Position numbers and translations under genes: made by a program. DNA of 64,000 bases from contig CM030834.1 in the NCBI GenBank assembly GCA_018105865.1, positions 16,464,719 through 16,528,718 of the forward strand, given 5' to 3'. Within the stretch, counting starts at the first letter, position 1. Every line of letters begins with the position of its first letter. Shown one piece after another: positions 8,461 to 15,346 of this stretch. The notes beneath the pieces were generated by a model. That model saw nothing but the letters and a program-made list of their open reading frames with translations, had not been told where the DNA came from and did no database searches. The DNA comes from Metaphire vulgaris (taxonomy: Eukaryota; Annelida; Clitellata; Crassiclitellata; Megascolecidae).

Positions 8461-11363
8461 CAGTTTCCAAGTTGGGGACGACTGGGGACTCATCCCCACC
8501 TAGCTTTTTTGCCTGTCAGTGTTTTCAGGGTTTACCGGGTCCGAGCCGCTATCTTTGAGTGTACAACAGAGCTGGTGACCTTTTTATGCTTTTCAGCCTT
8601 CGGCAAGGTTTATGTCATGTTTGTTTCATTATTTAGGCCTACTAGCCAAAACAAAACGCTGCTAGTCACGTTTTTGCTTGTCCACTTTTTTCGGGGTTTC
8701 ATTTCATTCCCCACCAACTTCCTAGAAATTTATTGCATCCCCCACCAAGAATTCTTGGAACCGCCACTGTATATATATGTGTGTGTGCGTGTGTGTGTGT
8801 GCGTGTGTGTGTGGTTTGTGTGTGGGTGTGTTATGGAGAGCTAATAGAAGAAACTGGCTTTTCATGTATATAATGATTTCGATTTTAGGTATGAACATTT
8901 TTGTGGCTTTTTTCGTCTTGCTTCTGCTTTTAGCCGATAACACTCCGCCAGCGGCTTCGGCCATTCCGCTTATCGGTAAGCAGCCAGACAATCTGTATTA
9001 TACGCTCACGTAGTATTTATGACAATGAAGATTATAATCAGAGGCAAAGACCAAACAGAGCTATTAGATTTCCGTAAAAATCGCCTACGCTTTGTAGTGC
9101 TTATCAAATATTAACAGTCTCCCTTTGCCTATATAGGCCCTATTGGTTGTTTTACCGATGTTTTTGTTTTCTTTTCGTATAGCTCTCGACAAACTTCTAT
9201 AAATTTTAGGACCGCCTAAGACACAGAGCAGTGGCCAAGGAAACGAATGTCAGATTATTGACAAACAGGCCTTTATGTCTGTGCTATAGGTAACGAACGA
9301 AGTGATATACATATCCAATCTCTTAATGCTAATTAGGCTAAGAGCTCTGCTGTCTTGTAGGCGCTTACTTTTGTATGAATATGGTACTGATCACGCTCTC
9401 TACATTTCTCGCCGTCATCGTCATTCAGACGCACATACGAAGCGACTGCAAGAACGGAGTTCCCGAATGGCTTAAAAAGGTAATAATCAGGCCCTATACT
9501 TGGTCTCTGTTACTCTATTGATCGCCAATATTGTTAAATGGGTTTGCTTAGCTGCAAGATCGTTAAGACGCCAGACGAATAATATTACTCGCGTCGCAGT
9601 TTAAGATGTGAGTTAAACATAAATCTGAAATTATATTTTTGTTGACCAAATTTTCTAACTAGTTGGGGAAGGGATCGACACTCAAGGCAATGTTTAATCT
9701 AGACTCCTGGACTCCGGGGGGAAACTGAAAAAGCCGGGGGAAAAACTGACAAAGCCGGGGGAATTCTGCTAGGGGTCGCTGTTAGTCCATGTAGTATTCC
9801 AAAATTTCCGGGGGGAATTTGAAATTTCCGGAGGAAAAAAGGGCAATTTTCCCTCCGGAAACGGCCTAGATTAAACACTGACTCAAGGGTGAAAAATTCA
9901 GAATTCCCAAAGAGCAAAACGCTTAGGCGGAAGTTAGGCCATATATGAGCTAATAAATTGATTCTAAAGGCACTCTGCCGCAAATAATTATAGTCAATAG
10001 CAGTCATGGTTGAGGAAAAATATCTATGTTTGTCAAAATGTCTAAAAGTAGGCCTACAGTACGTTCAAAGCCTTAAGAGATTCTCTGTGTAGTGGATAAT
10101 AAAACGCGCTGGACCATGGGCGTCCGTGAGGGAGCACAGGGGGAGTGCAATTGCACCCCTGGACAAATTGTGAAGTCACGAAGAAAGATAAATTACTAAA
10201 ATTGTAACCTATAGTACTATATATTAAAATATGAATTTATAAAAGAATACGATGAACTCTTGCACCCCTCTGAAAATTTTTTCATTTCTTTCGTCACAAG
10301 ACCCTGTTTTGCACCCCCTGGAAACAATTTCCGTGGACGCCCATACGCTGGACTTGGTTTTCGTTTGTCGTTGACCGATGTTATCCACGAGCGTCGATTT
10401 ATTTAGCGATGCTTCCGACCGATGTAGGTCTGCGTTATGCCTTGAAAATCAAAAAGACGTAGATTTCAGTTGACGATGGTCGACAGGGGAGTAGCCAGGA
10501 ATTTGATTTGGGAGGGTATAAAATATAAATATTTGGGGGGTATAAATATTAACTATAAACCATATAAACTACATATAACCACATATAACCATATAAAAAA
10601 CTTAAAGGTAGACTGATTTTTTTTTTGGGGGGGGGGTATAGGCCTATATACCGATATAGCCCCCGTCGCTACGCCCCTGATGGTCGACCGAATGTATATT
10701 TGACTTCAGTTGACCATCGATGGTCTGGCTCGTGTGCTGTGCATGGACGAAACGCTAGATCGGGTTCAAAGACGAAATCAATCCCGACCACCGCCTCAAC
10801 AGCCTTCCCCTCCTTCTAATCCTTCGCTTTCAACAAACCATCCGTCATTCGCCGAGACGGACTCGGCGGGACTCAGACCCGGCGTCGGCAACCGTCTACG
10901 GTGTCTCAGAGAGGCAACGACCGTCGACGAGATGCGCTGCACGACGACGACGACGACGACGACGCGGCCTGAATACCGCGTCAACGACGACGACGCTGAC
11001 TCGGCAACCGACGGCACGTACGGCAACAACGCGCGCGTCCTAAAGCAGACCAACGAACTCTTACGAGACGTTGTCACCAACAACGGCTGCTACGACAACC
11101 GGTTGCCAAGAGAAACGGCGTTCGTGAGTCGCGCGCGAGCAGTCGCCGCCGCGTCCGAAAGGGACAGAGTGCTGGAGAACGACGTGAACGAGATTAAGAG
11201 GATCTTGAAGGCTTACATGGTTCGACTGAACGACAAGGATTCGAACGCAAGGGTAACAAAAGAGTGGCGCTTAGTGGCCAGGGTTCTCGACAGACTCTTC
11301 TTCTTCATGTATGTCAGCACCATCATCGTCTCCATCGCTACCATCTTTCCAAGAACTGGTTGA
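165..11363 (+). CDS. Nicotinic acetylcholine receptor subunit, alpha type, predicted anion-selective (5'-partial, 7 exons)
   Basis: Pentameric Cys-loop ligand-gated channel subunit of the plasma membrane. Exons join 165-361, 4612-4721, 6024-6308, 7375-7547, 8889-8975, 9361-9479 and 10710-11363. All phases agree and give 540 residues; the signal-peptide exon must lie left of the window. Seen in order: [11 protein letters not shown] at the N-terminus, an N-glycosylation site (HNIS), loop D Trp (YNWHD), loop [10 protein letters not shown], the Cys-loop C-x13-C ([15 protein letters not shown]), loop B SWTYDGY, the vicinal cysteines of an alpha subunit (RYYPCC), M1, M2, M3, a long M3-M4 loop and M4 ending FPRTG. 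The second loop C tyrosine is Phe (LPFPD). The start of M2 reads ESPAKMMLG, so -2' Pro and -1' Ala replace the Gly-Glu of cation channels. That is the pattern of GABA/glycine receptors and the molluscan chloride-type nAChRs (family knowledge). The 9' residue aligns as Val instead of Leu and 20' as Asp. Anion selectivity is inferred. Confidence 0.93.
1211..1481. mobile_element. hAT-like miniature element
   Basis: Ends are CAGAGACGTAGCC and GCTGCGCCACTG. The interior pairs of GGGCCCCCGA-type blocks are shared, in inverse orientation, with the element at 34316-34562, which has a clean 8-bp duplication. No convincing target duplication is seen here. Confidence 0.6.
1849..2183. mobile_element. Telomere-core inverted-repeat element, copy 1
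   Basis: 335 bp flanked by the direct repeat CGCCAAATA (1840-1848 and 2184-2192). Each arm is a run of diverged units of the type GGACGTTTCATCTCA / GGAGGACTATTCATC, and the two arms are inverted relative to each other. The centre (about 1990-2040) is CCCTAA/CCCTTA telomere-like repeat, followed by the single-copy stretch TTATAACTTTATCC. A second copy in opposite orientation lies at 23265-23509. The 9- and 10-bp duplications are unlike the 8 bp of the hAT elements around it. Confidence 0.75.
1990..2040 (-). repeat. Interstitial telomere-like repeat (TTAGGG/TAAGGG)
   Basis: About eight CCCTAA or CCCTTA units on the plus strand, lying exactly between the two inverted arms of the enclosing element. 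This is the metazoan TTAGGG telomere motif, but it is buried inside a mobile element and is not a chromosome end. Confidence 0.85.
2500..2740. repeat. Pyrimidine-rich low-complexity tract
   Basis: Long CTC/TTC runs, then a short CTG repeat near 2692-2710. Open frames here encode only Ser/Leu/Pro homopolymer and are not genes. Confidence 0.8.
2994..3440 (-). mobile_element. LINE 3' end (reverse-transcriptase C-terminus remnant) with TTA tail
   Basis: On the minus strand the frame below about 3320 reads [14 protein letters not shown] and ends [11 protein letters not shown]. This matches the WNSLP...SIxxFKxxLKxHLF C-terminal signature of CR1/jockey-type reverse transcriptases. The element ends in a TAA microsatellite (2994-3093 on the plus strand), as expected for a LINE 3' tail. 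It is 5'-truncated. Confidence 0.7.
3780..3830. repeat. TA dinucleotide repeat
   Basis: Uninterrupted TA run in the first intron of the window. Confidence 0.95.
4262..4310. repeat. TG dinucleotide repeat
   Basis: Uninterrupted TG run about 300 bases upstream of the exon at 4612. Confidence 0.95.
4612..4721 (+). CDS. nAChR exon: loop D / loop A region
   Basis: Encodes [16 protein letters not shown] through WTPDIVLYN. The 110-base length matches the usual size of the equivalent exon in animal nAChR genes. Acceptor tgtag, donor gtaagc. The next exon completes the split codon to give LYNYAD. Confidence 0.92.
4750..4915. repeat. TCTTG and AAAT/AAT microsatellites
   Basis: A short (TCTTG)n block at about 4755-4793 is followed by (AAAT)n then (AAT)n at 4857-4915, looking like the tail of a retroposed sequence. 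Confidence 0.8.
4970..5060 (+). repeat. tRNA-derived SINE-like sequence
   Basis: GTGGTCAATTTGTTAGCGTG resembles a pol III A box and GGGATTCGAGCC a B box at tRNA-like spacing. Other tRNA-like heads with similar B boxes occur at about 25950 and 28840. No cloverleaf strong enough to call a functional tRNA was found. Confidence 0.45.
5371..5430. repeat. 10-bp tandem repeat (AAAAGAAGAC)x6
   Basis: Six consecutive units of exactly ten bases, with small changes in units 2, 3 and 6. Confidence 0.92.
5772..5962. mobile_element. Miniature element, CAGTGTTTATTCTAG family (copy A)
   Basis: Termini are CAGTGTTTATTCTAGGCC and GGCTAGAATAAACACCG, flanked by GACGATGAT on both sides (9 bp), although this flank is itself a GAY-type simple repeat. 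It inserted 61 bases upstream of the nAChR exon at 6024. Other copies are at 30701, 48999, 58979 and 63072. Confidence 0.85.
6024..6308 (+). CDS. nAChR exon: Cys-loop and loop B
   Basis: Encodes [17 protein letters not shown] through VPAKKNI and carries the 15-residue Cys-loop and [10 protein letters not shown]. Acceptor ccag, donor gtataggg. Only nine intron bases separate the 3' end of this exon from a miniature transposon that starts at 6318. Confidence 0.95.
6318..6617. mobile_element. hAT-type MITE, CAGTGGCGGTTCC family, next to a splice donor
   Basis: Ends are CAGTTGGCGGTTCCACG and TCCTGGAACCGCCACTG. Flanks are TATAGGGC and GGTAGGGC (6/8 match). The left copy of the target site overlaps the nAChR donor GTATAGGGC, so the element sits nine bases inside the intron. 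Confidence 0.85.
6720..6830. mobile_element. Partial DNA-transposon terminus
   Basis: GGGGTCGTCCATAAAGTACG begins here, a terminus type often seen at the ends of short inverted-repeat transposons. No matching inverted end was found downstream, so this is a fragment. About 6830-7330 holds nothing I can identify. Confidence 0.35.
7375..7547 (+). CDS. nAChR exon: loop C, M1 and start of M2
   Basis: Encodes [13 protein letters not shown]1 ([20 protein letters not shown]), the M1-M2 linker and the M2 start ESPAKMML. Acceptor gcag, donor gtacgt. This exon holds the charge-selectivity filter. Confidence 0.94.
7669..7910. mobile_element. hAT-type MITE, CAGTGGCATAGCGAGG family
   Basis: Termini are CAGTGGCATAGCGAGG and CTCGCTAGGCCACTG, with a perfect 8-bp duplication GTTAAGTG (7661-7668, 7911-7918). 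The inner sequence GCCCCAGGCGGCAC is shared with the element at 43572-43924. Confidence 0.92.
7925..8115. repeat. Possible SINE-like sequence
   Basis: Contains GAGATTCGAACCTGCGACCC, which resembles a tRNA T-arm, and diverged flanks. The rest of this intron up to 8389 shows nothing clear. Confidence 0.3.
8389..8457. repeat. TA dinucleotide repeat
   Basis: Long TA run immediately left of a MITE. Its sequence supplies that element's target duplication (TATATATA). Confidence 0.95.
8458..8769. mobile_element. hAT-type MITE, CAGTGGCGGTTCC family
   Basis: The right end TTGGAACCGCCACTG is intact. The left end GTGCAGTTTCCAAG is degenerate. It is flanked by TATATATA on both sides and shares the GGGGATGCATCCCC-type interior and TTTTTTGCTTGTCAG blocks with the copies at 6318, 11597, 59186 and 61581. 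A GT microsatellite follows (8780-8835). Confidence 0.8.
8889..8975 (+). CDS. nAChR exon: M2 pore helix
   Basis: Encodes [20 protein letters not shown] through IPLIG, the bulk of M2 and the M2-M3 linker. Acceptor ttttag, donor gtaag. It is short (87 bases) and follows a GT microsatellite at about 8780-8835. Confidence 0.9.
9361..9479 (+). CDS. nAChR exon: M3
   Basis: Encodes [20 protein letters not shown] and [18 protein letters not shown], which are M3 and the start of the cytoplasmic loop. Acceptor cttgtag, donor gtaata, ending in phase 0. Confidence 0.9.
9688..9880. mobile_element. hAT-type MITE, CAGTGTTTAATCTAG family (copy 1)
   Basis: Termini are CAATGTTTAATCTAGAC and GGCCTAGATTAAACACTG. 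A perfect 8-bp duplication ACTCAAGG is at 9680-9687 and 9881-9888. A second copy is nested inside another MITE at 59220. Confidence 0.92.
10115..10345. mobile_element. MITE with CATGGGCGTCC ends and 8-bp duplication
   Basis: Termini are CATGGGCGTCCGTG and CCGTGGACGCCCATA. The duplication CGCTGGAC (10107-10114 and 10346-10353) is perfect. The interior holds paired 'TGCACCCC' blocks. The 8-bp duplication suggests the hAT group although the end is CATGG, not CAGNG. Confidence 0.85.
10484..10679. mobile_element. hAT-type MITE, CAGGGGCGTAGC family, next to last nAChR exon
   Basis: Termini are CAGGGGAGTAGCCAGG and CGTCGCTACGCCCCTG. A perfect duplication ATGGTCGA is at 10476-10483 and 10680-10687. 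The interior is TATA/GGGGGTATA-rich as in the copies at 40672, 55568 and 60989. Only 30 bases separate it from the exon at 10710. Confidence 0.93.
10710..11363 (+). CDS. nAChR last exon: cytoplasmic loop, M4 and stop
   Basis: Encodes [19 protein letters not shown], a long low-complexity loop rich in Pro, Thr, Asp and Asn (including a CGA/ACG-repeat run of Thr), the pre-M4 helix and M4 ([20 protein letters not shown]), ending FPRTG with TGA at 11361-11363. The acceptor ttcag lies only 30 bases past a miniature transposon (10484-10679). Confidence 0.9.
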   Translation: MTIDGLARVLCMDETLDRVQRRNQSRPPPQQPSPPSNPSLSTNHPSFAETDSAGLRPGVGNRLRCLREATTVDEMRCTTTTTTTTRPEYRVNDDDADSATDGTYGNNARVLKQTNELLRDVVTNNGCYDNRLPRETAFVSRARAVAAASERDRVLENDVNEIKRILKAYMVRLNDKDSNARVTKEWRLVARVLDRLFFFMYVSTIIVSIATIFPRTG

Positions 11364-11596
11364 GTCAGGACTTAGCCTACTCTTGTCTTAAATAGTATGT
11401 TAACCAAGGTCCAGTAACGTGCCTATTGAAAGGCACCTCCGTGCTTTGAAAGCGAAAACCGACGCTCCCTTAAGTATGATTGAATCAGCGCTTCGCTTTC
11501 AAAACAGGATTTCAGTGTGGCATACATTTGCTCTCAATTTCTAAGCACAAGACAAAAAAGAAAATCTTAAATAAGTCTTCGAGCGATAGGCCTAAG

Positions 11597-11891
11597 CAGT
11601 GGCGGTTCAACCATGTTCATGACTGGGGATGCATCCCCCCACCGGGGTTCCGGATGACCTCTTTGCTTGTCAACCTATTTTCCGGGGAGATTTTTAAAAA
11701 AATGTGAAAAATACTGCAAATGACCTTTTTCTTGCTTGTCAGCCTTTTTTGGCAAGGTTTCTTAACATTTCGTGAGTAAAACACTACTAACAATTACCCC
11801 TTTTCTTGGTTTTCTTCTTCACTTTGCATCCCCCCACCAACTTCCAATACATTTTTTCCATCCCCACCAAGAATTCCTGGAACCGCCACTG
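11597..11891. mobile_element. hAT-type MITE, CAGTGGCGGTTCC family
   Basis: Termini are CAGTGGCGGTTCAACC and CCTGGAACCGCCACTG, with a perfect 8-bp duplication GGCCTAAG (11589-11596, 11892-11899). It lies just past the nAChR stop codon. The 3' UTR and poly(A) site of that gene were not identified. Confidence 0.95.
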
Positions 11892-12082
11892 GGCCTAAGC
11901 AAAACACTTGGAATGAATCAACCTTCTTCGAAAGGTAGACTATGCCTATATAAGCCATTAATCAAAGTCTATTTATAGGCCTATACAATGCCAGTTTATA
12001 GTTATTTGTCATTTGATTTGTATCGTGTGAATTAAAACAATTATTAATACTTGAAAACTAGTGTCTCACAGACACCTGTCAA

Positions 12083-12250
12083 TAGTGGCGGCTCCAGGAT
12101 TTGGTAAGTGGGGGGCCGTTGGGGTGGCAACTTCTAATCATGGGCCAACCATTTGTTGTTAGGTATGTGGTATCAAGTATAGGGTCCCAACAGGGGGCCA
12201 CAGGGGGCAGGCACTCAATAGGAGGGTCACGGGCCCCCCGGGTCCCCCAA
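12083..12250. mobile_element. Partial MITE, TAGTGGCGGCTCCAGGA family
   Basis: The left end AGTGGCGGCTCCAGGATTTG matches, in inverse, the right end of the element at 50193-50386. The right end is not defined here. Confidence 0.5.
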
Positions 12251-12553
12251 TGATTTACTCTACGCCTTCGATATGAAACCATTCTCAATACAAATCTTAG
12301 CCTGAAATTGTTCCAGTTCTATTCTAGTCTTATTCAAACTTCGCAGTGCTAAATTGTGACAGTGGAAACACCGGCAAACAACAGATACAAACAGGCCCGT
12401 AAGAAGTGGGAATGCAGAGGGTGCAGCTGCACCTCCTGGAGAAATCAGAGGTGCAGCGCCCCCTGCAGTGGCGTATTTAGAATTTTGGTAAGGGGGGCAA
12501 CCCATGGCGAGCGCGAAGCGCGAGCCTATAATGGGGGTCTGGGGACAGGCTAG

Positions 12554-13386
12554 CAGAGATGTAGTACTTGGTACTTGTACTTGTACTCGAGTTGTACTCG
12601 AGTACAAATTTTTAGTACTTGTACTTGTACTAACTTGTACTCGGAGGCCAGGTACTTGTACTCGGAGTTTTAGGAATGCAAGTACTTGTACTTGTACTCG
12701 GAGGCCAGGTACTTGTACTTGTACTTGAGGCATTGTGTACTTGCTACATCTCTGGCTACATGTACTTCAATGGTACCAGTAATCCAGTAATGCTGTTTCT
12801 TTAGGCTAATGACAAGCACATCCTCACAGATGGCCAAGTACCTGGAACTCAACGATATTTATGATTAAGCCACTGATACCATTGTATTTTGGAACAGTGA
12901 AGTTAATAGAAATGAGTTCAACAGGCTGTATAATGCAGCCATTAATTAGAGACCTTAGAGTGCCTGCTTCTGGCGCACCAATTAAACGCGTATTTAGCCA
13001 AACTGGCTTGGTCGCGAGACCGCATAGGGTTAATATGACCGATGCAAGACTATCATCTCTATTTTTTAGTGCAACTGTGATGATATTTAGATGCTAATAG
13101 TGTCAATTTTATTCGTGACCGGACAAACTGTCCGAGGACAAAATGTCACGGACAAAATGTCATGTAGAAAATGTCATGGGGACAAAATGTCAGCGGAAAA
13201 AATGTCAATGCCAAAAATGTTGTACTAGTACTTGGAGGCCAGGTACTTGTACAGTTGTACTTGTACTCGGAGGCCAGGTACTTGTACTTGTACTCGGAAT
13301 TTTTGGAATGCAAGTACTTGTACTTGTACTCGGAGGCCAGGTACTTGTACTTGTACTTGAAGCATTGTGTACTTGCTACATCTCTG
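12554..13386 (+). mobile_element. hAT transposon remnant with tandem GTACTTGTACTC subterminal repeats
   Basis: Termini are CAGAGATGTAGTAC and GTACTTGCTACATCTCTG, with a perfect 8-bp duplication CAGGCTAG (12546-12553, 13387-13394). Two blocks of GTACTTGTACTCGGAGGCC-type repeats (12571-12755 and 13222-13386) lie in the same orientation, and both end in the right-terminal sequence. The left part therefore looks like a rearranged or tandemly captured end. A transposase fragment lies between them. hAT transposases are known to bind subterminal repeats. Confidence 0.85.
12861..13097 (+). pseudogene. hAT transposase C-terminal dimerisation domain (remnant)
   Basis: The frame reads IRDLRVPASGAPIKRVFSQT and GLVARPHRVNMTDARLSSLF. 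This fits the hAT C-terminal dimerisation signature (LAR..L.IPASSAPVERVFSxxG...RRxRxxxxxLxxLxFL). It is only about 79 codons long; the DDE core and zinc finger are missing, so the protein cannot be active. Its bounds match the interior of the enclosing element. Confidence 0.75.
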
Positions 13387-13755
13387 CAGGCTAGGCCAAG
13401 ACCAAAGGGGGGGCATGGCCCAAATGGCCCAATGGTAAATACGCCACTGGCCCCTGGAAGATAATGCTTTAAAAAAAATTTATGTGAAGATTTTTAAGTA
13501 GAAGAGAGAGATAGATGACGACCTTTTTTCGCTCGTCAGTGTTTTTTCAAAAACGAATTTTCCCCCTTGTCACAACTTCTATTTTCAGAAAATCTGCACC
13601 CGCTGCTGAAATTCTTTCCAACGCGCCTGTATACAAAGATCAGACGTATCTGAACCATTCGGAGTATGATGTTTATTATGCAAAATGAAATTTCAGCGGA
13701 ATATCAACAATTGGGGACTGTAGCACGCCAAAGAAACGGGCTCAAGACCCGTACG

Positions 13756-14022
13756 CAGTGCCGGATTAAGCACCGTGGAGGCCCATACTCCCCATAGGCA
13801 GTCAAACTTTTGGGGCCCCAGGAGCCAGGCCCACAATGACTACTATAACGCCATTGAAGTGTAAACATTATTGTATTACGTCAGCGTCGTCACGTGCCTT
13901 TCGCATAGCGCTATTCTTAAGAATAAGTAAAAAATTTCTTTCGTCACTGTCTTATGGGTCCCCTAAAAGTCGCGGGGCCCATAGGCAGTTGCCTACTCTG
14001 CCTAACGGGTAATCCGGCACTG
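13756..14022. mobile_element. hAT-type MITE, CAGTGCCGGATTA family
   Basis: Termini are CAGTGCCGGATTAAGC and GGGTAATCCGGCACTG. A perfect 8-bp duplication CCCGTACG is at 13748-13755 and 14023-14030. The interior repeats GGGGCCC and CCCATAGGCAG. Confidence 0.95.
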
Positions 14023-14905
14023 CCCGTACGAGCCCCTAATGCTGACTCAGCCTTCATTCGCTAGATGGCGCTTGCAGCAAGTAGCGGCTTAGCTGCAAAC
14101 AGGCACATAACAAGAGAACACTGGCCCCATATCAAGAAAATCACACACACCAGCCGTCTGGTTGAGGGCCTCTGAAACTGAGATGTGGGTCGCCATAAGA
14201 GCCTTAAAACTCACCTCATGGGCCCTATACTAGATGAATAGGGATGTGCTAAATGAAAAATTGCAAGAACTTTCTGAAAATAAAAATTGGAAACTATTAT
14301 GAAAAGTATGTGGCTGGAACAGTAAAGCCTTGTGAGAGATTTTGCATTAATGTATCATGCTTGCAAAAACAATATAATTATTCGCCACGGGCATTAATAA
14401 AGACAAAAAACCGAGGCAATAACATGAAATAATCTTCACGTCATGCTTTTGAATTGCAACATTGACACAACAACTACCGTAATCTTAACTAGAATTCTTC
14501 AGAAATGCAAACACAATATTGAGCAAAACAGTCCTCTCTGTTAAAATAGAAAAAAAACACGTCTCAATGTCTTCTCTGCTAGCAAAACATGCAAATACTG
14601 ACTAATAACAATTTATCTATGTAAGCATAACAGACAATAACCCAACAAATTCTCCAACAAATGCAGTACCCTAAACAGTTTTGAAGTATCTCAAGTCCTA
14701 CAGCTTTACACATTAAAGTAAAAAAATCCTCTCTGTTAAAATAGAAAAAACATGTCTCAATGTCTTCTCTACTAGCAAAACATGCAAATACTGACTAATA
14801 ACAATAACCCAACAAATTCTCCAACAAATGCAGTACCCTAAACAGTTTTAAAGTATATCAAGTTCTACACCTTTACACCTTAAAGTAAAAACGAAACTCC
14901 TCTGC
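14023..14905 (-). other. Presumed iRhom 3' UTR and intergenic DNA
   Basis: This stretch lies downstream of the iRhom stop on its strand. It contains the tandem duplication described separately and no open frame of interest. A clear AATAAA was not found on the minus strand, so the transcript end is unknown. Confidence 0.4.
14525..14895. repeat. Tandem duplication of about 200 bp
   Basis: The run CCTCTCTGTTAAAATAGAAA through CAGTACCCTAAACAGTTTT occurs twice (about 14530-14724 and 14726-14890). The copies differ by few substitutions and an internal deletion of about 40 bases in the second. They lie just beyond the iRhom stop codon. Confidence 0.9.
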
Positions 14906-15346
14906 TTAGGTGTACCAAACTACTTCATTTCTGCTTATTTTTATTTCCATACTTGCACAAAACGTGCTAGTGAATGGAACACAGTTGAAATACTGACAAC
15001 CGTTACAACTGGTTATCGGAGTGACATAGAAAATAATTATTAAGACAAACAGAAGCACAACTGCAAGTGATAGGCAAACAATCACACCTATTAACTTGAA
15101 TCTTCTGTCTTCGACATTGAATGTAATGTATGGCATAATTCCAAAAGCCAGTAAAAAGCCATATATGAATCCAAAAAGGTGGGCATAATTGTCAATCATA
15201 GGAAGGACACCAATAATGAACAAAAATAGTAGAATAAGGCTTAGCTTAAGTAGAGCGAACCGTGGTTGGTCTAGAATATACCAGTTCTGTATGACTTCAA
15301 CAAAGAGACAGGCTGCAATGCCAAAGTGTGATCCCGCTGGGCCTGC
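14906..15346 (-). CDS. iRhom last exon: dead active site, TM4-TM7, stop
   Basis: Encodes AGPAGSHFGIAACLFVEVIQ, the TM segments, MIDNYAHLFGFIYGFLLAFG, MPYITF and a Cys-rich tail (TSCNGCQYFNC...CASMEI), stop TAA at 14908-14906. Alanine replaces the nucleophilic serine and proline precedes it, as in all iRhoms. Confidence 0.95.
   Translation of the reverse strand, partial: AGPAGSHFGIAACLFVEVIQNWYILDQPRFALLKLSLILLFLFIIGVLPMIDNYAHLFGFIYGFLLAFGIMPYITFNVEDRRFKLIGVIVCLSLAVVLLFVLIIIFYVTPITSCNGCQYFNCVPFTSTFCASMEIKISRNEVVWYT

Larger units (their letters stand above)
12466..13449. mobile_element. hAT-type element carrying a second nested element
   Basis: Termini are CAGTGGCGTATTTAG and AATACGCCACTG. 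Flanks GCCCCCTG and GCCCCTGG agree except for one C. The short arms (12466-12545 and 13395-13449) are the original MITE; the rest is the later insertion at 12554-13386. Confidence 0.75.
12415..13608. mobile_element. Possible outer element of a nested insertion
   Basis: CAGAGGGTGCAGCTGCACC on the left and ATCTGCACCCGCTGCTG on the right look like inverted ends split by the insertion at 12466-13449. No target duplication was found, so the call is tentative. Confidence 0.35.

Noticed and set aside
8347..8844. A 165-codon plus-strand frame
   Set aside because: Made of a TA repeat, a MITE and a GT repeat; it crosses intron sequence of the receptor gene.
12571..13380. GTACTTGTACTCGG repeats as a CRISPR-like array
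   Set aside because: There are no unique spacers of even size, the genome is eukaryotic, and the repeats are subterminal arms of a hAT element.
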